DNA of 64,000 nucleotides from Malus domestica (GCF_042453785.1 NC_091668.1:1991501-2055500); one strand, 5' to 3'. Shown: positions 11,408 through 22,192, counted from the first letter of the stretch. Translations and numbers: made by a program. The notes: generated from the letters alone by a model not told the origin.

Positions 11408-12151
11408 AGATTTGGTCGAATCAGCGTTTAGGAAAAGTGAATGAAAGAAGTGCAGTGTTTGAATGTTTTTATTTTTTCTGAAAAGTACTTTACTTTTTAA
11501 TATTCGCAAAATTCATAGATTTGTTTGAATTTTTTTCACTATTAGGATAATTTGCTTACCATTAGGACTTAATGAGCATTGAAAACTTGCATAAATTGAT
11601 AATTCTCACTTGTCATTAACCTGTTTGATATTTACCTGTACTTTCGTTCTTCTTCCGCTTTACTTGCTGCTGAATTACTGAATGCCATGTTTTGAGTATG
11701 TTATTGTTATGTATTAATTAAATCGTGGTATTAAGCAAGCGGGGCTGCAGGGTTATGATTACCAGGTGGACTTGGGGAGAGTCTTAGGGTTTGTGAGATG
11801 CCAGATAGATGTCCAATTCATGCACCTAATAGGTATAACAACCCTCCACCAACTGAACAACGAAATCACACACTGCATTTGTTATTTTATTGCTTGACTT
11901 TTGTATTATCGAAACCCATAAGCAAACAATTCTTGTAAATTAAAGCTTAGTGTTTTATTTTAATTACATACTTAATTAGGCAATGGCCAGCTAATAGTGT
12001 TCGTGGTCTCCTCTACTCTATCCTCTCTCTTCTTTCTTCTTTCTCTTTGTGCATTCCATTCCTTCTCTTAAAACCCTCGAATCGAAACATAATATTCTGT
12101 CTCTACAATTAAACCGGGTTTTCTCTCTGCTCCACCCCCGACGGGCAACAA
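11408..12151. other. RER1 3' UTR and upstream region of the next gene
   Basis: AT-rich. A CT-rich leader-like stretch at 12008-12050 precedes the small gene starting at 12152. No other feature seen. Confidence 0.4.
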
Positions 12152-12591
12152 ATGAGTGGGAGAACCTATGTTGTGATATTCTTCTTCTGGGCTGCTCTTA
12201 CTGTCATCACCCCCACACTTGTTTTTCTTTCAGAGACTTCCAAACCGTACTTGGATTCAAATGGTAAGAAGACTGAGTTATGAACATTTTATTGTACCCT
12301 CGGATTTCTTCGTACTTTGAAATTGTTGTAATCTATTTTGCTTTGTGTTTGGCAGGTGAGGAAATTGAAGGAACCAAGGGTAGAAGACTGATTGGAATCG
12401 TAGGATATGAATCACAACGTCAACCACAAGTTCTGCCAACTACAGAAGCCCCTACAGCATCACCATCACTGGCGCAAGCTCCAGTTTCGGAACTAAAACC
12501 AGGTTTGAAGCATGGAGAAACCAGTATTGTAAAGGTCTTTATAGAGTCATTGAAATTTGTGATCAACAATACTAAGTTCAAGTTAAATTAA
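12152..12591 (+). CDS. Small two-exon gene, N-terminal membrane anchor, function unknown
   Basis: I do not recognise this product. Exons 12152-12263 and 12356-12591 (donor AATG|GTAAG, acceptor GGCAG|GT) give 115 residues in one frame. Residues 5-29 (TYVVIFFFWAALTVITPTLV) form one hydrophobic helix preceded by a short basic N-terminus, so it is either a signal anchor or a signal peptide. The rest is polar: a charged stretch with TKGRRLIG, a Pro/Ala/Ser/Thr-rich linker (residues 62-85) and a lysine-containing tail. The layout resembles the anchor and stem of a type II Golgi enzyme without its catalytic domain, which may mean a truncated gene copy. A secreted small protein is equally possible. 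The proper ATG is taken because the intron joins both halves in frame. Confidence 0.45.
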
Positions 12592-13117
12592 GTCGGAGTC
12601 AGAGTCGGATTCTTATAGGATTTTAGGTTAGATTGTTCTTCGTGCATAAAAGCTACTTCAGAGACAAAGCTCGCACTTTTCGGTACGAGCCTCTCTGATC
12701 ATCTTCGGAAGAAAAATGTAAGTGTGACATGTCAATACAAGGAAGAGAACTGCACTGGTTTTCCTGTAAAATGTATGTTTATTTTGTTTTCTAAACGTCG
12801 AGGGGGAATGGAACCCTAGATTAAGAGCTAGTTGGTCGTTTTTCCTGATGTTAGTTGTACCGAAAAGTAAGGAAAAGCATAAGCTGAGGGAACATCATAT
12901 GTGAGCGAAGACATTGAATAATGGAAGTTTTCTTGTCAATAAATAAAGTTACATAAAGTTAAAGGAGACATTGTCGTACGGGTTGTCTCCTAAGCAAGCA
13001 CGACAAGGTTCAACTCATAATTTGCTGAGGACCAAATTTAAACTGGCTTGTAATGTAAGGATCGATAGTGTAATAATATAAATGTGACCACAACTGACTT
13101 TTGTTTAATTTAAAATT
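12592..13117. other. Intergenic, no gene seen
   Basis: AT-rich DNA following the small gene. A polyadenylation-like AATAAATAAAG occurs near 12939. Nothing else recognised. Confidence 0.4.
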
Positions 13118-13250
13118 AGTAAAAGGCGTCATTTGATATTATGGTCTAATGATAATTTTCTCCACTTTAAGTGAGAGGCCTTAGATTCAATTTTCGCTAA
13201 AAGTGAATTTGAACCACATTAAGATGGTTAGTCCAGTGTGAGGCTTCAAC
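13118..13250 (+). mobile_element. tRNA-derived SINE-like repeat, family 1
   Basis: Contains GGTCTAATGATAATTTTCTC and a box-B-like TTAGATTCAATTTTCGCT, then GAATTTGAACCACATT and a 3' end near GTGTGAGGCTT. Relatives are at 38452-38578 (minus) and 41500-41625 (plus). Its 3' end is where an RTE LINE 3' tail was inserted. Confidence 0.6.
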
Positions 13251-13905
13251 AACAACAACAACAACAACAAAGCCTTTTCCCACTAAGTGGGGTCGGCTAT
13301 ATGAATCCTAGAACGCCATTGCGCTCATTTGTGTCATGTCCTCCGTTAAATCCAAGTACTCAAGTCTTTTCTTAGGGTCTCTTCCAAAGTTTTCCTAGGT
13401 CTTCCTCTACTCCTTCGGCCCCGAACCTGTCCCGTAGTCACATTTTCGAACCGGAGCGTCAGTAGGCCTTCTTTGCACATGTCCAAACCACCAGAACCGA
13501 TTTTCTCTTATATTTCCTTCAATTTTGGCTACTCCTACTTTACCTCGGATATCCTAATTCCCAATCTTATCATTTCCCGTGTGCCCATACATCCCACGAA
13601 GCATCCTCATCTCCGCTACACCCATTTTGTGTACGTTGATGCTTCACCGCCCAACATTCTGTGTCATACAACATCGCTGGCCTTATTGCCGTCCTATAAA
13701 ATTTTCCCTTGAGCTTCAGTGGCCTACGACGGTCACACAACACGCCGGATGCACTCTTACACTTCATCCATCCAGCTTGTATTCTATGGTTGAGATCTCC
13801 ATCTAATTCTCCGTTCTCTTGCAAGATAGATCCTAGGTAGCGAAAACGGTCACTTTTTGTGATCTTCGCTAGATTGCTCCGGTCATTAGTGTGGATAAGT
13901 ATATA
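13213..13905 (-). mobile_element. RTE-type LINE 3' fragment 1, part of a direct duplication
   Basis: Read on the minus strand it encodes the C-terminal part of a plant RTE LINE ([20 protein letters not shown]..., [20 protein letters not shown]) and ends in the RTE-typical (TTG)n tail at 13250-13270. Only the post-reverse-transcriptase part is present, with frame disruptions. The leader before the LINE frame (ATATACTTATCCACACTAAT) is not LINE-like. The whole segment, including about 35 bp of flanking SINE, recurs nearly identically at 18921-19606. Confidence 0.85.
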
Positions 13906-15289
13906 AATGGATAGAGATAGGAAAGCAAACACAAGATGTACGTGGTTCACCCAGATTGGCTATGTCCACGGAATAGAGGAGTTCTCATTAATTGTGAAGG
14001 GTTTACACAAGTACATAGGTTCAAGCTCTCCTTTAGTGGGTACAAGTGAATGATTTAGTACAAATGACATTAGGAAATATTGTGGGAGAATGATCTCGTA
14101 GCCATGAAACTTCTAAGTACCGGAGTGTGGTATCGTCTTGACTTGCCTTATCTGTCTCATAGGTAGATGTGGCATCTTCTCTGGAAGTACTCTTCCTCCA
14201 TCCAGGGGTGGTATCTGTAACTGGTGGAGATGCACAAGGTAATGTATCAATTTCACTTGAAGCTTACTTGTAGTTTCATGCTTGGTCAAGCGAGATACAA
14301 ACCATGTAGTAGGAGTCCCCCAAGTCGCCGAGCTGGGGGATCTGCTGAAAGAGGTGACAGACAAGGTAAGCAATCAGAGCTCCGGCTGATTGTTCACATT
14401 CTCCCTATCTTGCAGGCAGCATGAAGGATAAAGAGAAGAAAAATGAGGAGAGATGATATGAGATACTTTTGCTTTTGAAGAAGTAACTTTCCACAAGTTT
14501 ATTCTTGAACTGGGCTGGAGGGTTTTCTGGTTTCCTCCAGAGTATAAGGCCGACTGAAGAATTTGAGGGTCAAAACAAGTCCATCAAATCTAGAGTATGT
14601 TCGACCCTGCTGATATGGGATACTTTTGCTTTTGATAGAGTAGTGGATGTATCGGCACGTGTGCTGTTACGCTTGTCTCCACATGCTTCCTTGTATCCTT
14701 CTCACTTGCCCTATCTGTTCCTCAGGCAGATGCGGTATCTTCCCTGGAAGCATAAGATGTTGAAGATGAGTACTCGAGAGCAATGCCAGGTAAGTAATCA
14801 GGTAAGGGGTTCCAGGCAGTCAGTTCCTGGCTGGAAGCTTGATTCCAAGTGCTGACTGATTGCTCTCTTTCTCATTGTCTTGCAGGTAAGAACAAGGCCA
14901 AAGGAAAAGACAGGGAAAAAGCATGATATGGGATACTCTTGCTTTTAACCCTGATGATATGAGATAATCTTGCTCTAGTATAGCTTGTTTACAGAGGTAT
15001 TATCGGGGGGAAAGAAAGCTGAATATTTCGAAAGGCTTTGTTGGGAGTGCCCTCTCAGATAAGAGAAAGGGTTGAGCATTTTTGCAGGTCTGCCTGTCCG
15101 TTAGGGATGGAAGTCGACATATATAGGAGTCTCCCTAACATCAAGTAATAATGCTATTCCTTTACCCTGCTTGGTTATAGCACGGTAGTGGGAGCTGCCA
15201 GCTTCACATGTTTTAACTCTGTCAGAGCACTTTGAAAAAGTGGTTTGTGGTATCTGGAAAGCTGATGTTGCGTGTGAAGATTACAGACC

Positions 15290-16045
15290 TCTCGGGGGTC
15301 TGGCTCTCGAGATTCGGAGAACGATGCCTCTTCGATTTTTGAGAAAGCAATCCTGCTGGGGGTCTGGCTCTCGAGATTCGGAGAGCGGTGTCTCTTCGAT
15401 TTTTGAGAAAGTAATCATGTTGGGAGTCTGGCTCTCGAGATTCGGAGGGCCGTGCCTCTTCGATTTTGGAGCAAGCAATCTTGTTGGGAGTGTTTTCTCG
15501 AATGTGAGTAAAGGTTGGGCATGTTTGCTAGTCTACCTTGCCACGAAGCACAGAGGTTGACACACAGGGACTTTCCAATTATCCAGCAGTGGTACTGTTC
15601 CTTTACCCTCTCTTCGATTTTGAGAAAGTAATCATGTTGGGAGTCTGGCTCTCGACATTCGGAGGGCGGTGCCTCTTCGATTTTGGAGCAAGCAATCTTG
15701 TTGGGAGTGTTTTCTCGAATGTGAGTAAAGGTTGGGCATGTTTGCTAGTCTACCTTGACACGAAGCACAAAGGTTGACACACAGGGACTTTCCAATTATC
15801 CAGCAATGGTACTGTTCCTTTACCCTCTCTTCGATTTTTGAGAAAGTAATCATGTTGGGAGTCTGGCTCTCGACATTCGGAGGGCGGTGCCTCTTCGATT
15901 TTGGAGCAAGCAATCTTGTTAGGAGTGTTTTCTCGAATGTGAGTAAAGGTTGGGCATGTTTGCTAGTCTACCTTGCCACGAAGCACAGAGGTTGACACAC
16001 CGGGACTTTCCAATTATCCAGCAGTGGTACTGTTCCTTTACCCTT
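15290..16045 (+). repeat. Tandem repeat, ~217-bp unit with a ~60-bp sub-repeat
   Basis: Units begin near CTCTTCGATTTTGAGAAAGT (about 15395, 15610 and 15826). Each contains GGGAGTCTGGCTCTCGA, GCCTCTTCGATTTTGGAGCA and GGTTGGGCATGTTTGCTAG, and ends near GTGGTACTGTTCCTTTACCC. Upstream, 15290-15410 holds the shorter ~60-bp sub-repeat. This explains the similar reading frames on both strands. Confidence 0.85.
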
Positions 16046-16344
16046 GTGGGTAATAATATGGTAGCTAGACCTTCAAAATTTATGTGTCTAAACTTTGTTA
16101 GTGTTGTTTCTTTGCAATTCTTTTACCCTTTTTGGTTAGAGCGATGTAGTGGGAGCTGCAAGCTTCACGTGTCTCAACTTTGTCAGAGAACTTTGGTACC
16201 TATGAGCTACTGTTGCGTGTGGGAAGTGGGTGATTGAACAGTACGATTCATGTGCTTTCTACTTCGCCAGAAATCTTCGACAGAATGCCCATAATTTCCG
16301 CAAAGCTGAGTGTGCGTGTGACAGGTGCTGACAAGGCTGGAAAA

Positions 16345-16590
16345 GTAGGTGCCTCTTCGATTTCTGAAATCGGCCCTCGTGGTCTCTGAGCAGCCCAGCT
16401 TTTGAGAAAGCAAGCCTCTTCGATTTCTGAGATCGGCCTTTGTGGTCTTTGAGCAGCCCAACTTTTGAGAAAGCAAACACCTCTTCAATTTCTGAGATCG
16501 ACCTTCGTGGTCTTTGAGCAGCCCAGCTTTTGAGAAAGTAAACGCCTCTTCGATTTCTGAGCAGGCGCCTCTTCGATTTCTGAAGCTTCG
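16345..16590 (+). repeat. Tandem repeat, ~65-bp unit, about four copies
   Basis: Repeated GCCTCTTCGATTTCTGAGAT ... GTGGTCTTTGAGCAGCCCA ... TTTTGAGAAAGC. It shares the CTCTTCGATTTCTGA core with the 217-bp array upstream, so both arrays probably grew from one motif within the same element. Confidence 0.8.
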
Positions 16591-16722
16591 TCGAGTGCAG
16601 ATTTTTATAGGGGCTGACATTAAGTTCCAAAGCACACTTGAATATCCACCAGTAGAAGCTCCATTCTTGCACTTCTAAGATCTTGATTTGTCCGACCTCT
16701 TCTCTCTTCAACACCTTTGAAA

Positions 16723-17397
16723 ATGTCTGGCCCCTCCGACCGTCGTTTTGACTTGAACCTTGTTGAAGAGGCAGCCCCGCCTTCTCCAGACAACATATGG
16801 CGCCCATCCTTCGTCTCCCCTACTGGTCCTCTTACCGTTGGGGATTCCGTGATGAATAATGATATGACCGCTGCGGTAGTGGCCAGGAACCTTCTCACTC
16901 CCAAAGATAACAGACTACTTTCCAAACGGTCTGATGAGTTGTCTGTTAAGGATTCTCTGGCTCTCAGTGTTCAGTGTGCAGGTTCTGTGTCTAATATGGC
17001 CCAACGCCTATTTGCTCGAACCCGCCAAGTTGAATCATTGGCGGCTGAAGTGATGAGTCTCAAACAGGAGATTAGAGGGCTCAAGCATGAGAATAAACAG
17101 TTGCACCGGCTCGCACATGACTATGCTACAAACATGAAGAGGAAGCTTGACCAGATGAAGGAATCTGATGGTCAGGTTTTACTTGATCATCAGAGATTTG
17201 TGGGTTTGTTCCAAAGGCATTTATTGCCTTCGTCTTCTGGGGCTGTACCGCGTAATGAAGCTCCAAATGATCAATCTCTGATGCCTCCTCTTTCTAGGGT
17301 TTTGTCCAGTACTGAGGCTCCGAATGATCCCCCTCTGGTGCCTTCTCTTTCTGGGGCTCTACTGACTGCTGAGACTTCTCCTAAGCAACCTTTGTGA
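16723..17397 (+). CDS. Retroelement ORF, 224 residues, coiled-coil protein
   Basis: An open frame carried by the LTR-type element. It starts MSGPSDRRFDLNLVEEAAPP; the frame opens two codons earlier at 16717. The N-terminus is proline/acid-rich and contains DLNL, an EAR-like motif. A predicted coiled coil follows at about residues 100-150 (VESLAAEVMSLKQEIRGLKH), then a Pro/Ser-rich tail with a degenerate repeat (EAPNDQSLMPP, EAPNDPPLVPS). It has no resemblance to gag or pol catalytic domains. The function is unknown. It is listed as part of a fossil element, not as a host gene. Confidence 0.6.
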   Translation: MSGPSDRRFDLNLVEEAAPPSPDNIWRPSFVSPTGPLTVGDSVMNNDMTAAVVARNLLTPKDNRLLSKRSDELSVKDSLALSVQCAGSVSNMAQRLFARTRQVESLAAEVMSLKQEIRGLKHENKQLHRLAHDYATNMKRKLDQMKESDGQVLLDHQRFVGLFQRHLLPSSSGAVPRNEAPNDQSLMPPLSRVLSSTEAPNDPPLVPSLSGALLTAETSPKQPL

Positions 17398-17654
17398 AGG
17401 CTCCATCTTGTTTGTTTATTTTGACTCAAGTATATGTACATATTTGTAACTTATCGGGGATATCAATAAATAAGCTTTCCTTCATTTCAACGTATTGTGT
17501 TAAATACACCAAAGCCTTCTTCGCTAAGTTCTTTGAATTTTCTTTTGTTGAAGCTTGTATGTTGAAGCTTTGTGAGTGGAGCATATAGGTTGAGGTAGTG
17601 TTCCCTTAATTTCCCGAATGAGGAAAACTTCTCGGTTGGAGACTTGGAAAATCC

Positions 17655-18920
17655 AAGTCACTGAGTGGGATCGGCTATATGAATCTTAGAACGCCATTGT
17701 GTTCTGTCCTGTGTCATGTCCTCCGTTAGATCCAAGTACTCTAAGTCTTTTCTTAGGGTCTCTTCCAAAGTTTTCCTAGGTCTTCCTCTGCCCCTTCGGC
17801 CCTGAACCTCTGTCCCATAGTCGCATCTTCTAATCGGAGCGTCAGTAGGCCTTCTTTGCACATGTCCAAACCACCGTAACCGATTTTCTCTCATCTTTCC
17901 TTCAATTTCGGCTACTCCTACTTTACCCCGGATATCCTCATTCCTAATCTTATCCTTTCTCGTGTGCCCACACATCCAACGAAGCATCCTCATCTCCGCT
18001 ACACCCATTTTGTGTACGTGTTGATGCTTCACCGCCCAACATTCTGTGCCATACAGCATCGCCGGCCTTATTGCCGTCCTATAAAATTTTCCCTTGAGCT
18101 TCAGTGGCATACGGCGGTCACACAACACGCCGGATGCACTCTTCCACTTCATCCATCCAGCTTGTATTCTATAGTTGAGATCTCCATCTAATTCTCCGTT
18201 CTTTTGCAATATAGATCCTAGGTAACGAAAACGGTCGCTCTTTGGTATTTCTTGATTTCCGATCCTCACCCCTAACTCGTTTTGGCCTCCATTTGCACTG
18301 AACTTGCACTCCATATATTCTGTCTTTGATCGGCTTAGGCGAAGACCTTTAGATTCCAACACTTCTCTCCAAAGGTTAAGCTTTGCATTTACCCCTTCCT
18401 GAGTTTCATCTATCAACACTATATCGTCTGCGAAAAGCATACACCAAGGAATATCACATTGAATATGTCCTGTTAACTCATCCATTACCAACGCAAAAAG
18501 GTAAGGACTTAAGGATGAGCCTTGATGTAATCCTACAATTATGGGAAAGCTTTCGGTTTGTCCTTCATGAGTTCTTACGGCAGTCTTTGCTCCTTCATAC
18601 ATATCCTGTATAGCTTGGATATATGCTACTCGTACTCCTTTCTTCTCTAAAATCCTCCAAAGAATGTCTCTTGGGACCCTATCATACGCTTTTTCCAAAT
18701 CTATAAAGACCATGTGTAAATCCTTTTTCCCATATCTATATCTTTCCATCAATCTTCGTAAGAGATAGATTGCCTCCATGGTTGAGCGCCCTGGCATGAA
18801 CCCGAATTGGTTGTCCGAAACCCGTGTCTCTTGCCTCAATCTATGCTCAATGACTCTCTCCCAGAGCTTCATTGTATGACTCATTAGCTTAATTCCCCTA
18901 TAGTTCATGCAATTTTGTAC
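17655..18920 (-). mobile_element. RTE-type LINE fragment 2: reverse transcriptase C-terminal two thirds
   Basis: An uninterrupted frame of about 415 codons encodes plant RTE LINE reverse transcriptase from [20 protein letters not shown] to the stop at 17658. Visible blocks are [41 protein letters not shown], the catalytic MLFADDIVL and the basic C-terminal [15 protein letters not shown]. It is 5'-truncated (no endonuclease, start of RT missing) and its 3' end stops just past the ORF without the usual (TTG)n. The open frame suggests a fairly young insertion. Confidence 0.92.
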
Positions 18921-19606
18921 CACATTAAGATGGTTAGTCCAGTTTGAGGCTTCAACAACAACAACAACAACAAAGCCTTTTCCCACTAAGTGGGGTCGGC
19001 TATATGAATCCTAGAACGCCATTGCGCTCATTTGTGTCATGTCCTCCGTTAAATCCAAGTACTCAAGTCTTTTCTTAGGGTCTCTTCCAAAGTTTTCCTA
19101 GGTCTTCCTCTACTCCTTCGGCCCCGAACCTGTCCCGTAGTCACATTTTCGAACCGGAGCGTCAGTAGGCCTTCTTTGCACATGTACAAACCACCGGAAC
19201 CGATTTTCTCTTATATTTCCTTCAATTTTGGCTACTCCTACTTTACCTCGGATATCCTAATTCCCAATCTTATCCTTTCCCGTGTGCCCATACATCCCAC
19301 GAAGCATCCTCATCTCCGCTACACCCATTTTGTGTACGTTGATGCTTCACCGCCCAACATTCTGTGCCATACAACATCGCTGGCCTTATTGCCGTCCTAT
19401 AAAATTTTCCCTTGAGCTTCAGTGGCCTACGACGGTCACACAACACGCCGGATGCACTCTTACACTTCATCTATCCAGCTTGTATTCTATGGTTGAGATC
19501 TCCATCTAATTCTCCGTTCTCTTGCAAGATAGATCCTAGGTAGCGAAAACGGTCACTTTTTGTGATCTTCGCTAGATTGCTCCGGTCATTAGTGTGGATA
19601 AGTATA
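18921..19606 (-). mobile_element. RTE-type LINE fragment 3, duplicate of 13213-13905
   Basis: Same content, ends and orientation as fragment 1, differing by scattered substitutions and a shorter (TTG)n tail. It also carries the same ~35 bp of SINE flank, so it is better explained by duplication of the locus than by independent insertion. It abuts LINE fragment 2 on the left and an inverted-repeat element on the right. Confidence 0.85.
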
Positions 19607-19798
19607 TGCCCTTCCCATCCTCTTCTATTTGTGCGGTCACGGTTAAGCTACGTTAATATTTTATATTCTTAGTGTTTTTTGTCTTATTATCTCTATAAAA
19701 AAATTAATATAAAATGTTGACGTGGCTTAACCGTGACCGCACAAAATAGGAGGGGATGGGAAGGGCACCCAAACAGGAGGGCAGACAATTTGCCTCCC
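19607..19798. mobile_element. Inverted-repeat MITE, family GTCACGGTTAA, copy 3
   Basis: Arms CCCTTCCCATCCTCTTCTAT ... GCGGTCACGGTTAAGC and the inverse GCTTAACCGTGACCGC ... GGGATGGGAAGGGC surround an AT-rich core. The right arm runs on to GGAGGGCAGACAATTTGCC. The left arm is cut at the LINE junction. Confidence 0.75.
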
Positions 19799-19985
19799 TA
19801 TGAAATAGATGCAAATGCAGCTCCCAAAGGAGAGTTTTCTCCAACTAGAGTTTTGCATAAGTTGGGGGAAAGAGATGAATAGACGGTTCGAATCGTTGAA
19901 ATTCGATGTGTAGTCACAACTAATCTCCATTTTTTGAATAAATTGGAGATCCCTTATGCATATATATATATGAGGGGAGAGACTT
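19799..19985. mobile_element. Partial copy of the ATAGACGGTTCGAATCGT element
   Basis: Shares ATAGACGGTTCGAATCGTTG, the CTAATCTCCATTTTTTGAAT-like arm and GATCCCTTATGCAT with the element at 20252-20641. Only one half is represented. Confidence 0.5.
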
Positions 19986-20251
19986 TGTTCTTGTGATTGT
20001 GGGTCGTCTGTGCAAATGCTTGCTTTCGTGTGTCAATATGCCACCGAGCGTCGTTAACACATGACCTTTAGACACTATCTCTTTACATATTATTTACACT
20101 TGGCCACCGAAACAACCTTGCGAATGTCATAACTTGACACCTTACATCGATCCAAGATCAATTCGGTTTTCTACATCAACATAAGTCATGAGTTCAAGAT
20201 GGTTAGCCTAGCGAGAGATTTTGGATGCATCAGAGGATATATAGAAATATG

Positions 20252-20641
20252 AAGGGAAGGGATTCCCACGTTTCTTTATAAAGATGGGGATTAGTTGTAG
20301 GGTCCACACCACATCAAACTTTAACGATTCAAACCGTCTATTTTTCAAGTTTCACCTCATAGATCATCCTTGCAAAATATTAGCCATATTGGAAATGTTT
20401 AAGACATCTAATTGAGTTCAAAGAAATTAACAAATACTTTGTTACATAAGAAACAATGAAATTTTATTTTGATAATTAAATAGGCAAATAAGTTCAGATT
20501 GAATTAAATTTTTATAAGGATAATCTATGAATTGAGACTTACAAAATAGACGGTTCGAATCGTGAAAGTTCGATGTAGTGTGTACCCCACACCTAATCCC
20601 CATTTAAAAAAAAATAAGGATCCCTTCGCATAAAGAACCTG
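20252..20641. mobile_element. Non-autonomous transposon with 12-bp flanking direct repeat
   Basis: Inverted ends (AAGGGAAGGGATTCCC... / ...GGATCCCTTCGCAT, with GATGGGGATTAG versus CTAATCCCCATT inside) enclose a noncoding core. It is flanked by TATAGAAATATG on both sides (20240-20251 and 20642-20653). The long target duplication suggests a Mutator-like (MULE) origin, although 12 bp exceeds the usual 9. It lies in DNA downstream of IRL copy A. Confidence 0.6.
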
Positions 20642-21171
20642 TATAGAAATATGTCTAACATATCATAACGGTTATATGGCAGAATCTCCCAGTTTAACCC
20701 CCAAAATCTCACTATTTTGTACCCCTCTAGTGCCAGTTTATTCCAACAGCCCTTTAGTTACAAAAGCTACGACATACTCGGAAAATCTCAAAAGTGTTTT
20801 ACATCTCTAAATTTTGTTCTCATCACAAACACTCTTCCACTCAAACAATTAACAACATTCAAATTATTTTTTCTGAGATATTTAGCAAACATCTTAGCAG
20901 AAGTCCTCTGATCTTAATGTCTTCAAACAAATTGGTGGAGGTACTCGTCCACAGTTGTGTACTTAACATCAGGGTAGAGCTCATAAGCCTCGACTCCAAA
21001 CGACGGCTCGATTTCGAAGTTGGTCTGATCTCCCTTCACATACACTGAGTGGTTGATTGCTAATATCACATTGATTGGAATTGGGGCCTCCGCAAAATTA
21101 AACAACAAATGTTAGTTAACCAAATCATGATTACAGTTAAGTTGAAAATGCACGATTAAGTAATGCAGGAG

Positions 21172-21265
21172 GCTTATAGCACGGTTGATTAAGAGCATTC
21201 ACTCATGTACTCCACATCCCGAGTTTGAATTCCTTCCTTTCTATCGTTTGTATAAAAAAAAAAAT
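21172..21265 (-). mobile_element. tRNA-derived SINE-like repeat, family 2, IRL A intron 4
   Basis: GGTTGATTAAGAGCATTCAC ... CCCGAGTTTGAATTCCTTCC resembles a tRNA A/B box pair followed by a short A/T tail. The same insertion sits in intron 4 of all three IRL copies (26278-26375, 35287-35390), so it predates the duplications. A distant relative is at 63845-63940. The strand is uncertain. Confidence 0.5.
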
Positions 21266-22027
21266 GCATGATTAATTACTGACCTTCAATACCCTTGAGA
21301 ACTTTGTCCTATGGGACATAGACTTTTTCAAGGACTTTGTCAATCTTTTTCTCCCACAGGGCAACAAGCTGATTGAATGAGTAGATGTCCTGGGGAGGTC
21401 TCAGGTAGAGGATCTTGTTCAATGTTCTTGGATCATCAACGGCCCTGATTGTATAGGTTCCAATGTCATCTTCCTTGTTAAAGACAGCTGCAACATTAAC
21501 AAAAGATACGGAGCATGTTTGAGACTGCTTCAGAAATGGCTCAAAGCGGTTGCAGACAACTAAAAGCGTTTATAGCACCATTTAATATAAAACACGTAAA
21601 CTACTTACGGATCGTAAAACCATTTTTAGTAGTGTCTAAAGAGGCACCTAACAAGTACTTCTTCAAGAACAACTTCCAGGTGCCTTTTGCAGAAACAACT
21701 TAATTAATTACTAATATTGTTTATGAACATAATTGCTTTCTACTGAAATTAACGTAAGTGGTACCTTTTTTGTTTCCATCCCCTACGACGATGACTTTGT
21801 CTCTGGGTGGAGAAGTGGCACCTGGCTGTGACAATGAGGGCAGAAAGTAGACAGCAAAGCAGTTGCTGGAGACATAAGTGTAGGGGATACCCTCAGCCTC
21901 AATAGCACGCCGGATTTGGACCTTGACGTCAAACGTAGACTTGGCTGGCTCAACTGTGTGCAATCGATCCACAGCGTTTGCAAACTCCGACGGGAAAAAT
22001 CTCTGCATAAAATATAGGCTTAGTTAT

Positions 22028-22192
22028 TATTACGGGAACTTTAACGAAAAGCTCCCGGTACTGTTTACTTTAATGAAAAACCATATTTTTACACTAAAAA
22101 GTCAATCATAGTACTATTCACTTTACTCTTTATTTTGTCCTTATCGTTAAAACTCAAAGTTTTCAAACCCTTTTCATTAGTTTTCCTTCATT
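22028..22192. mobile_element. Small transposon family 'AACGAAAA' in IRL A intron 2
   Basis: Contains GGGAACTTTAACGAAAAGCT, TTTTTACACTAAAAAGTCAA, AGTACTATTCACTTTA and TTTTCATTAGTTTTCCTT, shared with 56045-56205 and the reverse copies at 3755 and 42340. It is absent from the same intron of copies B and C, so it inserted after A split off. Confidence 0.65.

Larger units (their letters stand above)
13906..17645 (+). mobile_element. Non-autonomous LTR-type element (repeat-rich), fossil
   Basis: A block of high-copy-looking retroelement sequence between LINE fragments. It opens with a region (AACACAAGATGTACGTGGTTCACC) like plant LTR sequence, followed by internal tandem repeats and an ORF at 16723-17397. 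No gag, protease, reverse transcriptase or integrase was seen, so it is non-autonomous. I could not pair two LTRs within the window, so the ends are approximate and the copy is taken as broken. I associate this ORF with a high-copy apple repeat; that is memory, not a search. Confidence 0.6.

Noticed and set aside
16345-16590. Regular direct repeats resembling a CRISPR-like array
   Set aside because: The genome is a plant, units are adjacent without unique spacers, and the motif is part of a larger retroelement repeat.
15240-16635. Many medium-length frames on both strands, some repeated
   Set aside because: All are produced by the 217-bp and 65-bp tandem arrays of the retroelement.
13213-19606. 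Reading the two 0.69-kb direct repeats as LTRs of one 6.4-kb retrotransposon
   Set aside because: The repeats encode LINE 3' sequence with a (TTG)n tail, lack TG...CA ends, and carry shared SINE flank.
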